NCBI RefSeq assembly: GCF_048128805.1
Contig: NC_136015.1
Coordinates: forward strand, 22,902,745 to 22,966,744
Source of the DNA: Centroberyx gerrardi
Lineage: Eukaryota > Chordata > Actinopteri > Beryciformes > Berycidae
DNA: 64,000 nucleotides
Reading direction: 5' to 3'
The notes under the pieces are model-generated. The model worked only from the letters and a program-made list of their open reading frames with translations. It did no database searches and was not told the origin of the DNA. Below, in pieces: positions 59,700 to 64,000 of this stretch; within the stretch, counting starts at the first letter, position 1, and the number at the start of each line of letters is the position of its first letter. The translations under genes were made by a program, and so were the position numbers.

Positions 59700-60066
59700 T
59701 TGTACCTCAGGTGTGTGTCATCTCAGTCGAGCCTGAGTTGGAGTTCCAGCCTCTGAGGTGTGTGAGCGCACGATCAGCCGGACGCCATCTTCGCTTTGAC
59801 CTACATTCTGCCGCCTTGACGCTCATCCGTTCATACATGTTACTATAGGGACGAGTGGCAGAGGGAGGGGAGAGTGTGTGTGTGTGTGTGTGTGTGTGTT
59901 GAGGGGGTGTTGTGTCATGCCGAAGCAGACATGGAAAATGCCCTGGGAGAGTTTCCCTGCTATCGCACACTGAAGCGCCGGCCGGCGGCTCAGTGGAGCT
60001 ACTGACTGTGTGAACCACAGCAGCAGAAACACCAAAACCTTCAGCTGCAGACACACAGAGAGCAGG
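59700..60066. other. Intergenic, fairly GC-rich, no gene recognised
   Basis: Contains a (TG)n run at 59876-59900. Frames on both strands have no recognisable motif. Confidence 0.4.
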
Positions 60067-60190
60067 ACAGGACGGGACGGGACGGGACGGGACAGGACGG
60101 GACGGGACGGGACGGGACGGGACGGGACGGGACGGGACGGGACGGGACGGGACAGGACAGGACAGGACAGGACAGGACAGGACAGGACAG
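60067..60190 (+). repeat. (GGGAC)n/(AGGAC)n pentamer array
   Basis: About 25 units: mostly GGGAC at 60071-60151, then AGGAC to 60190. The GGGAC part has many G3 runs separated by two bases. Confidence 0.97.
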
Positions 60191-60286
60191 GCAGGAGAGA
60201 GGAGGTCTGCAGGTCTGGACTGAACACACACCTCAGTCCGGCCCGCAGTGTGTCGCTCCAGTCTCCGGCCTTTGATTGGGAGTGCA

Positions 60287-60310
60287 GGGGGGGGGGGGGG
60301 GGGGGGGGGG
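60287..60310 (+). repeat. Poly-G run of 24
   Basis: Twenty-four uninterrupted G, 100 bases downstream of the pentamer array. Confidence 0.98.
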
Positions 60311-62981
60311 TTGGACGCCCTGCAGGGGAAACTAAACTATGACTCAATCACTGGAGATCACATCAGACCGGGACAGAGCAGAGAGCAACAAGCTGTCCCT
60401 CTATCAACACTCTGACACTCAGGTCTTCATCGATTTTATATTTAGACATTTAGACGTTTATCTGACCCCTTTACCCAGAAGAGTGACTTACAGTGAGAGC
60501 AGCAGAGGAACCTTGAGTTCCTATAGGCAAACTGTCCAAAACCTGCAAACACTGTGACTGAAATAAACATTCATTAGATCTCCAAGAGTTTTATTCCAAA
60601 GTGAGATATCCTCCTTTTGAAAAAACTGACGTCTACTCTTACAAAATGCATTAAAGTAAAGGACATCATGGCTTCCTACTGAAGTTATGAGTCATCTTGA
60701 TTAATAACCTTGGCTGACAACATTGTTTTGTTTTTATTGTTATCTGTGCTTTTCAAAATAACGGCTGGTGAGTTTCAGGTAGCTTTTCTTTTTCTAAAAT
60801 GGAAATATACATTTTTGGAATCAAATCCTACAAGTCTTCTTTTGTCATGTCCGGTGGATTTACCTCCTGGAAATAAACAAGGAATATCTATAAGTTCCTG
60901 GACTTTCCCTGGACACACAAATCCCATTCACATCTAACCGTGCTGCTTTACTCCTTTTCTCATTGTCTATTGTCTCTATTGGGTTTTGACAGATATTGGA
61001 AACAGACTTTTTGAAGGCCAATACCGGTACTGATGTTTTAGTATTAAAGCTATTGATAGTCAATATCTTTCAATTTGACCATTTTCTTGCCAAAAAATTG
61101 ACAAGGATTTAATGTTTCCCCCCCATAATTCTCTTTTACAAAATGCTAACTAGCTAACCGAGGCTAACGGTCATTTCTGTGCTGTTAGCATTTAGTGAAA
61201 TCACTGTTTTATAGTGCAGCAGTCGACTGACAACAGAAACAGAAAGACATGTCAGGGACAGCACCTGTATCGTGTTATTATCTACAACTGAAACACAAAA
61301 TAAGAGTCACAAGGTCGGAGGAGACAGAAAGTTTGCTTCTCACTGCTGGCAGTGTCTGTGTCCCGCTGCGGTGCGTCAGCCATGTTGGTGAAAAAGGTCT
61401 CCGGTGTTCAGAACAGCCGAGTCGCTCCTCATCCTCTGCTGCAGTCCCGCTTTCACCCCCGAGGGGATCGTTAAGGTTCATCTAATCTGATCCGATCTCC
61501 TCCAGGAAGAACCTCACATCGTCCCGCCCGGCCCCTCTGAATCATATCTGCTCTCCGGATCCTCCTCCTCCTCCACGCTCTCGCTCTGCTCTCCTCCTCT
61601 ACCTCTCTCTGCGGGCTTTATTTCTTTATTTTCCCTGCACATTATCATCCAGCGCTCACAGGAATACAGCGAGGACAGCATGGCTCAGACGCTCAGTTCC
61701 TCACTGTTGGTTGCTTTTAATGTTAATCTACGGACTGAAGCTTCCTCTACTGTTGCATTTGTTGTCAATAAGCTAAAGAGTAAATGTAAATGGTATTGTC
61801 ACACACTTGTAACCCTGATACAGAATAACTAGTTACTGATTACCTGCTTGAACTTCTTGTAATCAGCGACATTTTCCAGTGCATTGCTGTAAAACCTGCA
61901 GACAGGATGTGTTTACAGAGAGGAACATATGGCGGCGGCTCCTCCTCCTCTGACCTTCTGGTTGGAAGACGCTCTGCCAAGAAAATACACACCAACGTTC
62001 AGAAAGTCCATGACAAACACAAAATAGTAAATGAGGTGCGATCGGACTTTAATCGCTCCGTGTTTTCATCGGCGGTCGCGTCGGGAAAAATGTGTTTTTG
62101 GCACGAGGGAAATCAAAGCATCGGCTGTTTTTTTGGATCGATGCCATTCCCGTGTTTGTCGTGGATTTTTCAGAAGGTGTTTATGTTCAGTTGGACTGTT
62201 CTGCTTTCCAAATAACATGCTTTTCATTTAGAGTGTGATCTGAGGTGCTGTTATCATCTTTAACAGTTATTTCAAGATGTTAGAAATTATGTTTGTGTCC
62301 ATAATCTGCAAATCTTTCCTTCAGCCTCGCTCCTGAGATCCAACAGCTGAGGAGTTTCATTCCAAAATACAAGATATCAGTTGTGATGAAAATGCGGCCT
62401 GAAGTTACTCTACTCGATGTTTAAAAAAACAGATTTGATTGCATCCTTGAAAATGTTGCCAATTTGTAAGCAAAGGTCTATTTTTGCCTAATAATTGCCT
62501 TCAATAATAAACTATAATGACGTTGAGTTTTACACCATTTTGGAAAGAAACTCTTAGTGATCACCAACATTTGTATTATCTGCAATCTGATTACTGTTTT
62601 GTTTTTTTGTTATTCAGGGACTAATAATGGATTATTGAATCGGATTGCTATAATCACATTACATGCAATTCATTTTCCCCACGACTGCTGTGTTGTTTTA
62701 TTCCCTCTGGAATGAAACTGCCCCATGGACGCTGATTTGGGATCAGCTAACCCCGCTGTAAAACTCCCATACAAACCCATGATGGGTCAAGCTGTGAAGC
62801 TGATCTCTCTGTTATGCTTCTTTTCATTTAAATCAACTCAGAGAAATGGATCCTCTAACATTAAAACAGCCTTTTATTAACGATGACAGCTGAAACCAAA
62901 TGTGTTGAAATGTTTATTTAAATGACTGTTCAGAAGCAAAATCCTCTAATCTGCACAGTATAGTAGGCTGTATGCTCATGC

Positions 62982-63018
<37 letters not shown>

Positions 63019-63699
63019 CCACCCACATATCTGATTCCGTTTGCTGCACAGAAATTGATCTCCAGCAGCACACTGATTGGAAGTTTAGCTAATGTATTGA
63101 TCTATTGATGCTTCAAAGCTCTTGTTATGAAGATTCACTCCAAGCCAGGCAGCCAACCCTAAATCAATATAATCAATATATATATATAGAGCTATATATA
63201 GAGAGCTATAGTGTTCCTGTGGTATTCAATAGTGAGTTTAAAGTGACATAACCGTCTTTAATGGTGTTTTTATCTCCTATATTCCTATAAGGGCTTGTAG
63301 GTTTGCTGTGAGTTTGATATTTGAATAGTTTTCCTCTTAAAAATATGACATGATTATTACAGTATAGTTCTTCTTGGTCGGGGAACAGCTGGCACTCGGT
63401 CGAGTCGAAGGCGAGCCAGCTCCTCTGGCTATTTGAGCAGAGACCAACATGTAGCTTCTCCATCTGCTGCTGTGCTGAGCGGTGCGGCCCGGCCTCCCGA
63501 CTGCAGCTCTGCTCCGAAACCTGCAGCCAGACCATCATCTGCAGCGCAGCAGGCCGATCTGGTCTGAGGCTGTGGCAGCAGGCTGACTGAAGAGCTGCAC
63601 CGCACTATATAGAAAGGATACGACATCGTCTAGCTGCAGATAAAGGGAAAACCACCTTCACCCACTTTCTAGGCTGACGTGCATCTTCATGACATGATT
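60311..63699. other. Intergenic DNA, no gene recognised
   Basis: Short frames only. A partial family B copy lies at about 61000-61135 (CAATATCTTTCAATTTGACC). (CA)n at 62983-63014. The minus-strand segment at about 63345-63540 has an open, fairly GC-rich frame (from MMVWLQVSEQS) with an upstream CTGCAG, but no motif I recognise. Confidence 0.4.
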
Positions 63700-64000
63700 C
63701 ACATAGTAGGTACCAGTATGGGGTTTTGAAGGCAGGTACTGATGCCATTACATTCAATATCTTTAAATTTGACAATTTTCATGCATAAAAATTACAAGTT
63801 TTCAGTGTTTTACCCCAGAATTTTCTTCTTGTCAGGGTGGAAAAGCCTCTGAAACACATACATTAGGCCTTTAAATTAAGAACTAATTCACAAAAAACAT
63901 AACTGGACAATTAAATTAATAAGAAAATCAAATTTCATGTCAGGTTTTACAGGCTGTTTCTATCTCTCTGTGGTCAGCGAGGAACCTCCATCATATCAGA
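63700..64000 (+). repeat. Dispersed repeat family B, copy 5 (runs off the window)
   Basis: It shares with copy 1 the order: GGTACTGATG, TTTAAATTTGACAATTTTCA, CTTGTCAGGGTGGAAAAGCC, TCTGAAACA and GAGGAACCTCCATCATATCA. The element continues beyond 64000. Confidence 0.65.

Overview
This window is nuclear DNA from a ray-finned (teleost) fish. The evidence is vertebrate-type spliced genes with GT-AG introns, CpG-rich promoters, and a dense load of fish-type microsatellites and transposon remnants (L2/Maui-like LINE, hAT-like, a Tc1-derived miniature element and palindromic MITEs). I cannot name the species. A run of exactly 200 N at 58155-58354 marks a scaffold join.

Three protein-coding genes can be reconstructed exon by exon. 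(1) tmem238 on the minus strand (4000-5246) encodes a small two-pass membrane protein of 104 residues in two coding exons. (2) ccdc106 on the plus strand (7248-14668) encodes a 346-residue nuclear coiled-coil protein in seven coding exons. It faces away from tmem238 across a shared upstream region with a GC box and an NRF1-like site. (3) cnot3 on the plus strand encodes the CCR4-NOT deadenylase scaffold subunit 3. Its coding exons run 26964-52497 (18 coding exons), with a CpG/CCAAT/YY1-type promoter and a noncoding first exon near 20.2-20.5 kb and a 3'UTR running to about 56.09 kb. Homologues of all three lie on human 19q13.4, so the neighbourhood looks like conserved synteny.

Introns and flanks are dominated by pyrimidine-rich simple DNA on the plus strand, which is the sense strand of ccdc106 and cnot3: 8.54-10.10, 23.4-23.9, 25.09-26.85, 27.83-28.51 and 29.06-29.64 kb. 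Several microsatellites sit directly on splice sites. Dispersed repeats occur as recognisable pairs inside the window, for example 18.1/29.9 kb (inverted), 34.5/57.7 kb (inverted), and a family at 3.3, 5.4, 59.2, 61.0 and 63.7 kb. From 56.1 kb to the end I find no gene I can support.

The most notable points are these. Three single-base C indels lie in three consecutive exons (15, 16, 17) coding the conserved C-terminal end of cnot3; the first two cancel without a stop and the third gives a premature stop. The 3' end of cnot3 exon 14, with its splice donor and CA repeat, has been copied twice into the next intron. A 17-unit Gly-Ser-Met-type array sits in the enlarged disordered linker of cnot3. 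A (TG)n tract replaces the polypyrimidine tract at the ccdc106 exon 2 acceptor. I see no previously undescribed multi-gene system.
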